Assembly: GCF_027812955.1 (NCBI RefSeq)
Contig: NZ_JAPYZV010000001.1
Span: 299,769 to 363,768, forward strand
Source of the DNA: Pedococcus sp. 5OH_020
Lineage (GTDB): Bacteria; Actinomycetota; Actinomycetes; Actinomycetales; Dermatophilaceae
Length of the DNA: 64,000 bases
Reading direction: 5' to 3'
The first letter of the stretch is position 1. The number at the start of each line of letters is the position of its first letter. Below are positions 36,671 to 45,094 of the stretch, in pieces. The notes below the pieces were generated by a model that had not been told where the DNA came from, searched no databases, and saw only the letters and a program-made list of their open reading frames with translations. Position numbers and translations under genes: made by a program.

Positions 36671-37969
36671 ATGACTGCCACCACCGAGGTCTTCGACCTC
36701 ACCATCGACGGCTCCGCGGCGGGCACCCCCCGAGCGCCGCAGCGTACGAAGAGCCTCGACACCCGGCTCTCCGTCGTGGCAACCGAACGGCGGCACAGCC
36801 CCAAGCCGTCCGGCAAGCCCGACCCGGCCGGACACCTCAGCGCCGAGGAGATCGAGGCGCTCGGTCTTGAGCTCGACGCCCTGCGCCAGGAGGTGCTGGA
36901 CTCCCGAGGAGCCTCCGACGCCGCCTACATCCGCAAGGTCCTGAAGTGGCAGCGCGGTCTTGAGCTCGGCAGCCGCGCCGTGCTGCTGTTCTCGCTCTTC
37001 CCGCCGGCGTGGTTCGTCGGCACGGCCGGCCTGTCCGTGGCCAAGATCCTCGAGAACATGGAGCTGGGCCACAACATCATGCACGGCCAGTGGGACTGGA
37101 TGCGCGACCCGCGGATCCACAGCCAGGAGTGGGAGTGGGACAACGCCTCCCCGTCAGAGTTCTGGAAGCACTCGCACAACCAGCTGCACCACACCTTCAC
37201 CAACGTCATCGGCCGCGACAACGACCTCGGCTACGGCATCATGCGGGTCGACGAGGACCAGAAGTGGGTGCCGTCCTACCTCGGCCAGCCGCTCTACAAC
37301 TTCCTCAACGCGGTCTTCTTCGAGTACGGCATCGCGGCCTACGACCTGGAGCTCGGCGCCTACCTCAAGGGCCGCGGCAAGAGCAAGGAGGAGTTCCGTC
37401 GGGACGCCTCCAAGGTGCTCCGCAAGATCGGCCGCCAGGCACGCAAGGACTACCTGCTCCACCCGCTGCTGTCCGGCCCGTCGTTCTTCCACACCCTCGG
37501 CGCCAACTTCGTCGCCAACACCGTGCGGAACCTGTGGACGAACTCCGTCATCATGTGCGGCCACTTCCCGGAAGGCGTCGAGACGTTCGCCAAGACCTCG
37601 ATCGAGGGCGAGACGCGGGGGGAGTGGTACCTGCGGCAGATGCTCGGGTCGGCCAACATCTCCGGGTCCAAGGCCATGCACCTGATGACCGGCAACCTGT
37701 CGCACCAGATCGAGCACCACCTGTTCCCGGACCTGCCGAGCAACCGGTACGGCGAGATCGCCCCGCGCATCCAGGAGATCTGCCAGCGGTACGGGCTGAC
37801 CTACACGACGGGCCCGCTGCCCAAGCAGGTCGCCTCGGCGTGGAAGCAGGTCGTCGTCCTGTCCCTGCCCAACCCGCAGCCGGGCCGCACCCGGGTCGGC
37901 ATCGCGGCGGAAGCCGTCGGCAAGCGGGTCCGCCGCAAGCTGCGCCGGGGTGCGCCGCGCACCGCCTGA
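36671..37969 (+). CDS. Membrane acyl-CoA/fatty-acid desaturase (DesA3-like)
   Basis: ATG 36671 follows AAGGAGT and gives 432 residues. The three histidine boxes are GHNIMHG, HSHNQLHH and HQIEHHLFPDLPSNRYGEI, which bind the di-iron centre. Hydrophobic segments lie at about 98-125 and 275-300. The first 90 residues are soluble and charged. The enzyme inserts a double bond into membrane or CoA-bound acyl chains using electrons from the adjacent reductase, with the PucR-type regulator likely adjusting expression. Confidence 0.93.
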   Translation: MTATTEVFDLTIDGSAAGTPRAPQRTKSLDTRLSVVATERRHSPKPSGKPDPAGHLSAEEIEALGLELDALRQEVLDSRGASDAAYIRKVLKWQRGLELGSRAVLLFSLFPPAWFVGTAGLSVAKILENMELGHNIMHGQWDWMRDPRIHSQEWEWDNASPSEFWKHSHNQLHHTFTNVIGRDNDLGYGIMRVDEDQKWVPSYLGQPLYNFLNAVFFEYGIAAYDLELGAYLKGRGKSKEEFRRDASKVLRKIGRQARKDYLLHPLLSGPSFFHTLGANFVANTVRNLWTNSVIMCGHFPEGVETFAKTSIEGETRGEWYLRQMLGSANISGSKAMHLMTGNLSHQIEHHLFPDLPSNRYGEIAPRIQEICQRYGLTYTTGPLPKQVASAWKQVVVLSLPNPQPGRTRVGIAAEAVGKRVRRKLRRGAPRTA

Positions 37970-38043
37970 GCAGTATGCCGCGCACTGCCTGATCCGCGCC
38001 CTGTCTGATCCGCGCCCGGCCACCGCTGCAGCCTGGCTGCACC

Positions 38044-38080
38044 CATCGAGCTCCGCGTCCCTCTGGCGTGGGGCTCGATG
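38044..38080. terminator. Hairpin CATCGAGC...GCTCGATG
   Basis: An outer 8-bp stem with a G/C-rich imperfect inner stem lies 75 bp after the desaturase stop. It may terminate that operon. It has no T-tract. Confidence 0.5.
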
Positions 38081-38315
38081 CCCGTTGCCGGCCCGAACGG
38101 CAGGCAAGGCCGCTCAGGCCCGCCCGGCGCCGTACACCACACAACGGCTCATTGCCCCAGCCGAAGCGGCGCTGTTCGATGACTCGGTCTGGTGGGGAGG
38201 TTGTCGAACACGCGTGTAGCGCTTGGCGTCGGCCCAACGCAAGGGGCATTCGGAGTCTGCATACCGCCTTGCGCCCTGGGTGAGAGTGGCGGGACGGTGG
38301 CGCCAGCGATCCACC

Positions 38316-38352
38316 CATCGAACCCCGCCCCTGTCCGGGGCGGGGGTCGATG
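38316..38352. terminator. Hairpin CATCGA-a-CCCCGCCCC...GGGGCGGGG-g-TCGATG
   Basis: A 9-bp GC stem is flanked by a 6-bp outer stem, with one mismatch between them and a 5-base loop (tgtcc). It lies just after the small minus-strand ORF, the position for its terminator, and shares the outer bases of the hairpin at 38044. Confidence 0.55.
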
Positions 38353-38394
38353 TCGTTCTCGCTCGAGGCCGCATGACCCCCAGCTGGTACGGGC

Positions 38395-38592
38395 TCAGAC
38401 CCGGCGAGCGGTGACCAGCAGGTACTCCCAGTCCAGGACGGTCCTGTCGTGGCCTCGGTCGAACCGCTCGGCGAGGGCCAGGAGGTCCCTGTCCAGCGCG
38501 GCCACCCGGTCCGGCTCTTCCGCCATGGCGCGGTGCCTCGTCTTGAGGGCGCGGTCTTCCTCGGTGGACGTGATGCTGGAGGTGGCGGTCAT
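38395..38592 (-). CDS. Small hypothetical protein, 65 residues
   Basis: The likely start is ATG 38592, preceded by AAAGGAACGGGACC, a plausible ribosome-binding site. The protein (MTATSSITSTEEDRALKTRH onward) is charged and predicted helical, with a LDRDLLALAERFDRGHDRTV stretch. It has no membrane segment or cysteine. I do not recognise a family. It may be a small DNA- or protein-binding factor, but no partner is evident. Confidence 0.5.
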   Translation of the reverse strand: MTATSSITSTEEDRALKTRHRAMAEEPDRVAALDRDLLALAERFDRGHDRTVLDWEYLLVTARRV

Positions 38593-38771
38593 GGTCCCGT
38601 TCCTTTGCTCTCGCAGGATGTCCCTAGGCCGCCGACGCTCCGAGCGGCGGCCCGGCCGCCGCATCGGCGCGTACACGTAACCGGCACTGCCCTGGTGCGG
38701 CCGGATGTCGGCCTGCGCGTAGTCCGGCTCGGGCGTGGGTGAGCCCCGGCCTGGGCCGTGGGGCCTACGGC

Positions 38772-39371
38772 TCAGGCGTGGGTGAGCAGCTGGGCGACCG
38801 CGGCCGTGCCCGCGGACTTCCCGTGAAGGTCGAGCTTCGCGTACGTGTTGCTCAGGTGGCGCTCGACGGTGCGGACGCTGAGGCTGAGGGCGGCGGCGAT
38901 GTCCTCGTTGTCCAGCCCGCGTGAGGCGAGCCTCAGCACCTCCAGCTCCCGCGGGGACAGCGAGAGGACGCCAGAGTCGGGGACGCGGGGCGTCGCAGGG
39001 CGGGGCCCGACTGGTCCCGAAGGCGCCTGTTGAGGCTCGCCGGCCGTCGAGCCGCCAGAGGCCGACCCCTGCCGTCCGGCGAGGAAGTCCTCCTGGTCCG
39101 TGACGTCACGGTCCGACAGCCCGTGACCGCGCTCGTCGAACCGGATCACCGTGTGGTGGCGACCCCAGTCGTCCAGGTAGTGACGCCAGACGGGCGACTG
39201 CCAGTCGTACTGCAGGTGGCTCAGCCAGCACGAGTCGACGACCAGCGGGGGCCCCGAGCCGTGCACCGCGTACGCGATCCGCACCCCGTCGGCAGCGCGG
39301 CAGAACCTGACCTCCTGCCTAGGCTTCGGCGCCCTCGGCGTCGTCCGCGGTGTCGGCGCTCGGGCCGCCAT
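38772..39371 (-). CDS. Alpha/beta-hydrolase-LuxR fusion with internal deletion
   Basis: The usable start is ATG 39371, which overlaps the end of the CoA-transferase gene by 53 bp; the product has 199 residues. The first part is the beginning of an alpha/beta hydrolase (VRFCRAADGVRIAYAVHGSG, then VIRFDERGHGLSDRDV). The fold then stops before the nucleophile elbow and jumps through a Gly/Ser/Pro-rich linker to a LuxR helix-turn-helix (LSPRELEVLRLASRGLDNED and LSVRTVERHLSNTYAKL). Full hydrolase-LuxR fusions keep a complete hydrolase domain; here the catalytic middle is gone but the reading frame is kept. It is either a decaying gene or a stripped-down regulator. Confidence 0.65.
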   Translation of the reverse strand: MAARAPTPRTTPRAPKPRQEVRFCRAADGVRIAYAVHGSGPPLVVDSCWLSHLQYDWQSPVWRHYLDDWGRHHTVIRFDERGHGLSDRDVTDQEDFLAGRQGSASGGSTAGEPQQAPSGPVGPRPATPRVPDSGVLSLSPRELEVLRLASRGLDNEDIAAALSLSVRTVERHLSNTYAKLDLHGKSAGTAAVAQLLTHA

Positions 39372-40581
39372 CTGACGATGGTACGGGGCGCTGCGCCTCC
39401 CGGGCCGCGGTGGCGTCGAGATCGTCCAGCCAGGCCCGCACGCTGTCGTTGTGCTGTCCCAGCGTGGGGGGGGCCGCGTGCTGTGCCCGTCCACCCGCGT
39501 AGGCGTTGTCGTCGAAGCGGATCGGCGGCCCAGGCACCTCCACCACTCCGAGTAGCGGGTGGTCCACCTCCACCACGAGTCCCTGCGACCGCGTCTGGTC
39601 CCAGTCGTAGACCCGGTCGACCGTGCGGACCTCCCCGGCCGGGATCCCCAGCCCGTCGAGGCGCTCGAGCAGCTCGGTGAGGCGGTACGCGGCGAAGGCG
39701 CCGTTGAGCGCGTCCGTGACCTCGTCGCGGTGCGCCACGCGCTCCCGGTTGGTGGCCATCGCGGGCGCCTGCGCGTCCAGGCCGAAACCGGTGGCCAGCC
39801 TTTGCCACAACGCCTCGCTGCCGCAGGCGACCTGGATCATGCCGTCGGCACAGCTGAAGAGCCCGTAGGGGCAGATCGACGGATGGTGGTTGCCCTGGCC
39901 GTGACCGACCTCGTGGGCGACGGTGTAGCGGGTTCCCTGGAACGCGTGGACGCCGACGATCGCGGCGAGCAGCGACGTCCGGACCACCCGGCCACGACCC
40001 GTGGTCGCGCGCTCATGTAGGGCCGACACGACGCCGTACGCGCCGTACATGCCGGCCAACAGGTCACCGATCGGCACCCCGACCCGCATGGGGGTCTGCG
40101 GGTCCGGTCCCGTGAGGGACATGAGACCGGCCTCTCCCTGGGCGATCTGGTCGTAGCCCGCGCGGCCGCCCTGGGGGCCGTCGTGGCCGAACCCGCTGAT
40201 GGACAGCACCACGAGGCGTGCGTTGAGCTCGTGCAGCCGCTCGACCGTGAAGCCGAGCCGGTCCAGGACTCCCGGGCGGAAGTTCTCGACCAGAACGTCG
40301 GCGTGCCGCACGAGCCGGCTCAGCACGTCGCGGCCGTCGTCGGACTTCAGGTCGAGGGTGAGCGACTCCTTGTTGCGGTTGCACGAGAGGAAGTACGTGG
40401 AGACGGGGTCGTCGTCCGGCCCGACGAAGGGCGGTCCCCATCCGCGGGACTCGTCACCGACACCCGGCGTCTCCACCTTGATGACGCGAGCGCCCATGTC
40501 CCCCAGCATCATTGCTGCATGAGGGCCTGCGAGCGCTCGGGACAGGTCGATGACCGTGATGTCCTCCAGGGGTGAGCTCAC
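39319..40581 (-). CDS. CaiB/BaiF-family (class III) CoA-transferase
   Basis: The 420-residue protein has the class III start ITVIDLSRALAGPHAAMMLG and DMGARVIKVETPGVGD, and the catalytic Asp in AGYDQIAQGEAGLMSLTG. Related sequences NRNKESLTLDLKS and VENFRPGVLDRLGF are typical. It moves CoA between carboxylic acids. The substrate is not visible in the sequence. In the context of the pyrimidine-type genes nearby it could activate malonate or a related C3 acid, which is inference. It is divergent from an amino-acid-type ABC importer. Confidence 0.88.
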   Translation of the reverse strand: MSSPLEDITVIDLSRALAGPHAAMMLGDMGARVIKVETPGVGDESRGWGPPFVGPDDDPVSTYFLSCNRNKESLTLDLKSDDGRDVLSRLVRHADVLVENFRPGVLDRLGFTVERLHELNARLVVLSISGFGHDGPQGGRAGYDQIAQGEAGLMSLTGPDPQTPMRVGVPIGDLLAGMYGAYGVVSALHERATTGRGRVVRTSLLAAIVGVHAFQGTRYTVAHEVGHGQGNHHPSICPYGLFSCADGMIQVACGSEALWQRLATGFGLDAQAPAMATNRERVAHRDEVTDALNGAFAAYRLTELLERLDGLGIPAGEVRTVDRVYDWDQTRSQGLVVEVDHPLLGVVEVPGPPIRFDDNAYAGGRAQHAAPPTLGQHNDSVRAWLDDLDATAAREAQRPVPSSDGGPSADTADDAEGAEA

Positions 40582-40676
40582 GGGTCCTCCATCGGGTCGA
40601 CGTCGGCGACGGTGCCGCCGCTAGTGTCGCCCAAGGCGGCAGCAACGGAGGCGGCGCATCGCTGCATACCTCGGTG

Positions 40677-40705
40677 TTATTGCAGGTCAAACAAGGCGTT
40701 ATGAT
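40677..40705 (+). promoter_or_regulatory. Promoter of the ABC importer operon
   Basis: TTATTG (40677-40682) and TATGAT (40700-40705) are 17 bp apart, the best-looking sigma-A promoter in the window. Transcription would begin near 40712 and leave a short leader with GAAGGAACG before ATG 40746. Confidence 0.65.
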
Positions 40706-40745
40706 TTACGGGCATCCCCCCACTCTGACGAAGGAACGCACACCC

Positions 40746-41540
40746 ATGCGCACGAGGTTCACCCTGGCCGCCCTTTTCACCGCCGTCGCGGTGCTGCTGT
40801 CCGCCTGTGGGGGTGGCGGTTCCGGAGGCGACTCCGACCTCGCGCAGGTGAAGGACGCGGGCGTGCTGAAGGTCGGCACGGAGGGCACCTACTCGCCGTT
40901 CTCCTACCACGACCCGCAGAGCAACAAGCTGGTCGGCTATGACGTCGAGGTGGCCGCCGCTGTCGCCAAGAAGCTGGGCGTCAAGGTCGAGTACGTCGAG
41001 ACCCCCTGGGACTCGATCTTCGCCGGGCTGACGTCCAAGCGGTTCGACGCCATCATCAACCAGGTGACGAAGAACCCCGAGCGCGAGGGCCTGTACGGCC
41101 TCAGCACGCCGTACACGATCTCCGAGGGTGTCATCGCCACGCGGGCCAACGACTCCTCGGTGACCTCCCTGGCCGACCTCAAGGGCAAGAAGACGGCCCA
41201 GAGCCTCACGAGCAACTGGGCCAAGGTCGCCAAGGACGCGGGTGCGCAGGTCGAGGGCGTCGAGGGGTTCACCCAGGCCGTGACGCTGCTGAAGCAGAAG
41301 CGGGTCGACGCGACGGTCAACGACAACCTTGCGGTGCTGGACTACCAGAAGTCGACGGGCGACTCGTCCATCAAGATCGCGGCCAAGACCGGTGAGACCT
41401 CGCAGCAGGTCGTCGCGACCCGCAAGGGGTCCGACCTCGTCGCGGCCATCGACAAGGCCCTCGCAGACCTGTCAGCCGACGGCACGCTGACGAAGATCTC
41501 CCAGAAGTACTTCGGCACCGACGTCTCCAAGAAGGCCTAG
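40746..41540 (+). CDS. ABC transporter substrate-binding lipoprotein (polar amino-acid family)
   Basis: From ATG 40746 the protein is 264 residues, with a lipoprotein signal ending in LLSACGGGG (lipobox Cys at about 20). The periplasmic-binding-protein family-3 fold is shown by GVLKVGTEGTYSPFSYHDPQ, LVGYDVEVAAAVAKKLGV and RFDAIINQVTKNPERE. It catches a small polar solute outside the membrane, commonly an amino acid such as cystine. The neighbours suggest a ureido or amide compound is also possible. Its stop overlaps the permease start (TAGTG). Confidence 0.92.
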   Translation: MRTRFTLAALFTAVAVLLSACGGGGSGGDSDLAQVKDAGVLKVGTEGTYSPFSYHDPQSNKLVGYDVEVAAAVAKKLGVKVEYVETPWDSIFAGLTSKRFDAIINQVTKNPEREGLYGLSTPYTISEGVIATRANDSSVTSLADLKGKKTAQSLTSNWAKVAKDAGAQVEGVEGFTQAVTLLKQKRVDATVNDNLAVLDYQKSTGDSSIKIAAKTGETSQQVVATRKGSDLVAAIDKALADLSADGTLTKISQKYFGTDVSKKA

Positions 41541-42208
41541 TGGACGGCCAGCGCCTGAAGCTGGTCACCGAGTCGCTGTGGCCGCTGCTGAAGGCGATGC
41601 TGGTGGGCACCATCCCCTTGACGGCAGTGAGCTTCGTCCTAGGGCTCGTCGTGGCGCTGGTCGTGGCCCTGATGCGGTTGTCCTCGGTGCGGGTGGTCGC
41701 CGCCGTGGCGCGGACCTACATCTCGGTGATCCGGGGGACGCCCCTGCTCCTGCAGCTGTTCATCGTGTTCTACGGGCTGCCCAACATCGGCATCCGTTTC
41801 GACCCGTTCGTCGCAGCAGTGATCGCCCTTACCGCCAACGTGGGCGGGTATGCCGCCGAGACCATCCGGGCGGCCATCCTGGCGGTCCCACGGGGCCAGT
41901 GGGAGGCCGCGTCGACCATCGGCATGGACTACGTGACGAGCCTGCGACGCGTCGTCCTTCCGCAGGCCGTCCGGACCGCCATCCCGCCCCTGTCGAACAC
42001 CCTCATCTCGCTGGTGAAAGACACGTCGCTCGCCTCCACCATCCTGGTGGGGGAGATCCTGCGCAAGGCCCAGGAGATCGCTGCGCCGACCTACCAGTTC
42101 TTCCTCCTCTACGGTGTCGCCGCGGCCTTCTACTGGGTCGTCTGCCAGGCCCTGTCCCACCTGCAGAGCCGGCTCGAGGCCCGAGAGAACAGGTACGTCG
42201 CCGCATGA
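41540..42208 (+). CDS. ABC transporter permease (polar amino-acid family)
   Basis: The 222-residue protein starts with GTG 41540, overlapping the previous stop. About five membrane helices and the HisM/GlnP-family signature are seen (YISVIRGTPLLLQLFIVFYG, and the EAA-loop region GQWEAASTIGMDYVTSLRRV). It forms the channel with the ATPase encoded directly downstream (4-bp overlap). Confidence 0.93.
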   Translation: MDGQRLKLVTESLWPLLKAMLVGTIPLTAVSFVLGLVVALVVALMRLSSVRVVAAVARTYISVIRGTPLLLQLFIVFYGLPNIGIRFDPFVAAVIALTANVGGYAAETIRAAILAVPRGQWEAASTIGMDYVTSLRRVVLPQAVRTAIPPLSNTLISLVKDTSLASTILVGEILRKAQEIAAPTYQFFLLYGVAAAFYWVVCQALSHLQSRLEARENRYVAA

Positions 42209-43092
42209 GTGGTCCCGAACCGACGCCCGACCTCGTCGCGCCCTCGACCGCCGTGCCCTCGACCGCCGTGCCCTCGACCGCCCTGCCCTCGACCGCCGTG
42301 CCGCCGACCGCCGCGCCCTTGCCCACCGACCGGTCCGGCGCTCCGCTCGTCTCGGTGCAGGGCCTGGCGAAGGCCTTCGGTGACCACCAGGTGCTCACGT
42401 CGATCGACTTCGAGGTGCAGGCGGGGTCGGTGACGGTCCTCATCGGGCCGTCCGGCTCGGGCAAGACCACGGTGCTGCGCTCGCTCAACGCGCTGGAGAC
42501 GCCGGACGCGGGGGTGGTCCGCATCGGCGACCTGGAGGTCGACTGGAGCCGTCGCCCGGTCCCGCGCCGGCTGGCACAACGGTTGCGCGCCCAGAGCGGG
42601 ATGGTCTTCCAGTCGCACAACCTCTTCCCTCATATGAGCGTGCTGCAGAACGTCCTCGAGGGACCGACGGTCGTGCAGAAGCGGCCCCGGGCGGAGGCGG
42701 AGCGGGACGCCCGGCAGCTGCTCGATGTCGTGGGTCTGGCCGAGAAGGCCGACCAGTACCCGTACCAGCTGTCCGGCGGCCAACAACAGCGCGTCGGCAT
42801 CGCCCGAGCGCTTGCGATCAGGCCACAGCTCATGCTGTTCGACGAGCCGACGTCGGCGCTCGACCCCGAGCTCGTGGGTGAGGTCCTCGGCGCCATGAAG
42901 GACCTTGCGGCGCAAGGCTGGACGATGGTCGTGGTGACGCACGAGATCCGGTTCGCGCAGCAGGTGGCCGACCAGGTCCTCTTCATGGATGGCGGTGTCA
43001 TCGTCGAGCGGGGTACGCCGAGCGAGGTCCTGACGAAGCCGAGCACCGAGCGGGCGCGTCAGTTCCTGCACCGGATCCTCGACCCGCTCTGA
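42205..43092 (+). CDS. ABC transporter ATP-binding protein with (VPSTA)n N-terminal repeat
   Basis: ATG 42205 overlaps the permease stop, giving 295 residues. The first 40 residues are an unusual low-complexity extension with VPSTA repeats, not part of the ATPase. The ATPase itself has Walker [15 protein letters not shown], the Q loop [12 protein letters not shown], the signature [15 protein letters not shown], Walker [15 protein letters not shown], and the switch His in VVVTHEI. It drives the importer encoded by the two preceding genes. The 15-bp repeat is described separately. Confidence 0.95.
   Translation: MSGPEPTPDLVAPSTAVPSTAVPSTALPSTAVPPTAAPLPTDRSGAPLVSVQGLAKAFGDHQVLTSIDFEVQAGSVTVLIGPSGSGKTTVLRSLNALETPDAGVVRIGDLEVDWSRRPVPRRLAQRLRAQSGMVFQSHNLFPHMSVLQNVLEGPTVVQKRPRAEAERDARQLLDVVGLAEKADQYPYQLSGGQQQRVGIARALAIRPQLMLFDEPTSALDPELVGEVLGAMKDLAAQGWTMVVVTHEIRFAQQVADQVLFMDGGVIVERGTPSEVLTKPSTERARQFLHRILDPL
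42241..42315 (+). repeat. Five in-frame 15-bp repeats, VPSTA
   Basis: CCCTCGACCGCCGTG is repeated from 42241; copies 1, 2 and 4 are identical, and copies 3 and 5 have one and three changes. The repeat length keeps the reading frame, so copy number can vary without breaking the ATPase. Confidence 0.9.
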
Positions 43093-43153
43093 GAAGCCAC
43101 AGCCAGTCGGCCGAGCCAGCGCCGGTCGGCCTTGTCAGTGCGAGCCTGCCGCG

Positions 43154-45094
43154 TCAGAGCCAGTCGACGTCCGCGGCGGCGCGCCCACCCCCCAGCCGCC
43201 GGTAGCCAGGCCCTCGGTCGAAGAAGGGCTCGTCGGCCGGCCGTCCAGCGCGCTGCTGTGCGCGCAGCCGGTCCGAGGCGGCGACGTCGACTACCGGCTC
43301 GTCCTTGCTCCCTGACGCCACGACGCCGTACGACCCGCGCGCTGCCTGGAAGGAGACCTTGCCCCACCGCAGGTCCCGTTCCACCTCCTCGTAGGGGCGG
43401 TCGAGCGGGTCGCCCCAGCCACCCCCACCGGTGGTGCGGATCCGGATGACCTCGCCCGCCTCGACGGGCTCGGCGTCGGCAAGCGCATCCACCTGCCGCT
43501 CGTGCGGGCCACCGGGGTCGATGGTCACGCTGAACGGCATACCGGCCCGGCCGCCCTTCACCCCCCAGCAGGCGAGGATCGACCGGTCCGCGATCGACAT
43601 GAAGTGGGCGTCCCTGAGCATCCGTAGGTGCTTCTCGTAGCCGAGGCCCCCCCGGTAGCGTCCCGGCCCGCCGGAGTCGACCGCCAGACCGAGCCGCTCG
43701 ACGACGAAGGGAAAACGGCTCTCGGTGAACTCCGTCGGCAGGTTCCGGGAGTCCGGCACGACATGGATGGTGTCCTCCCCGTCGGCGTAGTACCGACCGC
43801 CCGAGCCGCCGCCGAGAACCTCGCGCATGAGGTAGTCCTGACCGTCGCGGTCCTTGCCGTAGACGCCTGTATAGCGGATCGTCTCCTGGTCGGCCGGCAT
43901 CCGGCCCTCGACCGCCTTCGCGAGCACCCCGGCGAGGACCCCGAGCAGCCGCAGGATGACGAAGGTGCGGGCGTTGGTGGGCGCCGGGTAGATGGGGGTG
44001 AGCAGCGTGCCCTTGTCGGGGAACCGCATCTCGATGAGCGGCACGACGCCCTCGTTGACGTCCAGCTCGGCCATCCGCTCGGGGCTTTCCGCGAGGTTCC
44101 GCAGGATCGGCGCCAACCACTTCTTGAGGAAGTTGCCGCCCACGTAGTCGCCACAGTGGTTGATGGGACCCTTGGCCTGCGGCGCTGTCCCGGTGAAGTC
44201 GATGACGATCTTCGGACCGCCCTGGGGGTAGAGACCGAGCGGTCCCGGGCCGCCGGTGGTGGTCTTGGTGAGCGTGATGCGCTGGGTGTGTAGCCGGGGC
44301 TCGTCGACCCCGTCGTGCTCGGCGTAGTCCTCCCACACGTAGGTGCCGTCCGGGATCTTGGACAGGATCTCGCGACGGTAGGTCTCCGTCGTCTGGTCCA
44401 GGATGGTGTCGAAGGCCGCCTCGACGTCCGGCCGACCGTAGCGCAGGAAGAGCCCGGCGAGCCGGCGTGCGCCCATCAGGCAAGCCGAGCACTCGGCGTC
44501 CAGGTCCGCCGCCAGGGAGTCCGGCATCCGCGAGCTTCGGGTCATGATGCGCAGGGCCGCCTTGTTCGGAACGCCCTTGTCCCACAGCTTGATCGGCGGT
44601 ACGGACAGGCCTTCCTCGAACACCGTGGTGGCCCCGCTGGGCATCGAGCCGGGGACCGTGCCACCGATGTCGTCATGGTGGCCGAAGGCCTGCACGAACG
44701 CCACCACAGCCCCCTCGTGGAAGACGGGGACCGTGACGCACAGGTCCGGCAGGTGCCCGATGCCCCCCTCCGACTCGTAGACGTCGTTGTGGAAGAAGAC
44801 GTCTCCCTCACACATCTCCTCGAGCGGGAAGTCGCGCGCGACCGGGTGCACGAGCGCGGAGTACGAGCGGCCGGTCAGCTTGCGGAGCTGCCGGTCGTGG
44901 ATGCCCGCCCGGAAGTCGTGCGCGTCGCGGATCATGGGGGAGCGGCTGGTCCGGCCTATGGCGGTCTCCACCTCCAGCTCGACACTGGCCAGGGTGCCCT
45001 GGACGATCTCCACGAGCACCGGGTCCACCGTGGTGCCCTCCGCGGTGAGCCGGCCGCCGTGCTCGTACGGCGTCGGCATCCCGGCGGTGTTCAT
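43154..45094 (-). CDS. hyuB: Hydantoinase B / oxoprolinase-family subunit
   Basis: The 646-residue protein has the HyuB start DPVLVEIVQGTLASVELEVE and typical blocks SPMIRDAHDFRAGIHD, FFHNDVYESEGGIGHLPDL, VIDFTGTAPQAKGPINH and TGGGGWGDPLDRPYEEVERD. It forms the catalytic half of ATP-dependent hydantoinases, acetophenone carboxylases and related enzymes together with HyuA. HyuA overlaps its start by 4 bp. ATP-dependent ring opening of hydantoin-like or methylated substrates is the usual role; which substrate applies here is not shown. Confidence 0.9.
   Translation of the reverse strand: MNTAGMPTPYEHGGRLTAEGTTVDPVLVEIVQGTLASVELEVETAIGRTSRSPMIRDAHDFRAGIHDRQLRKLTGRSYSALVHPVARDFPLEEMCEGDVFFHNDVYESEGGIGHLPDLCVTVPVFHEGAVVAFVQAFGHHDDIGGTVPGSMPSGATTVFEEGLSVPPIKLWDKGVPNKAALRIMTRSSRMPDSLAADLDAECSACLMGARRLAGLFLRYGRPDVEAAFDTILDQTTETYRREILSKIPDGTYVWEDYAEHDGVDEPRLHTQRITLTKTTTGGPGPLGLYPQGGPKIVIDFTGTAPQAKGPINHCGDYVGGNFLKKWLAPILRNLAESPERMAELDVNEGVVPLIEMRFPDKGTLLTPIYPAPTNARTFVILRLLGVLAGVLAKAVEGRMPADQETIRYTGVYGKDRDGQDYLMREVLGGGSGGRYYADGEDTIHVVPDSRNLPTEFTESRFPFVVERLGLAVDSGGPGRYRGGLGYEKHLRMLRDAHFMSIADRSILACWGVKGGRAGMPFSVTIDPGGPHERQVDALADAEPVEAGEVIRIRTTGGGGWGDPLDRPYEEVERDLRWGKVSFQAARGSYGVVASGSKDEPVVDVAASDRLRAQQRAGRPADEPFFDRGPGYRRLGGGRAAADVDWL

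Larger units (their letters stand above)
37970..38394. other. 425-bp non-coding region with two CATCGA...TCGATG hairpins
   Basis: No credible gene is seen between the desaturase and a small minus-strand ORF. Two hairpins (38044-38080 and 38316-38352) share the outer pair CATCGA/TCGATG and are both preceded by ACCC or CACCC. The segment between them holds gtcgaacacgcgtgtagcg, and no tRNA-like fold is evident. Confidence 0.6.

Noticed and set aside
37970-38394. Missed tRNA or small RNA gene
   Set aside because: I looked for a T-loop GGTTCRA and a cloverleaf and found none; only the two hairpins are supported.
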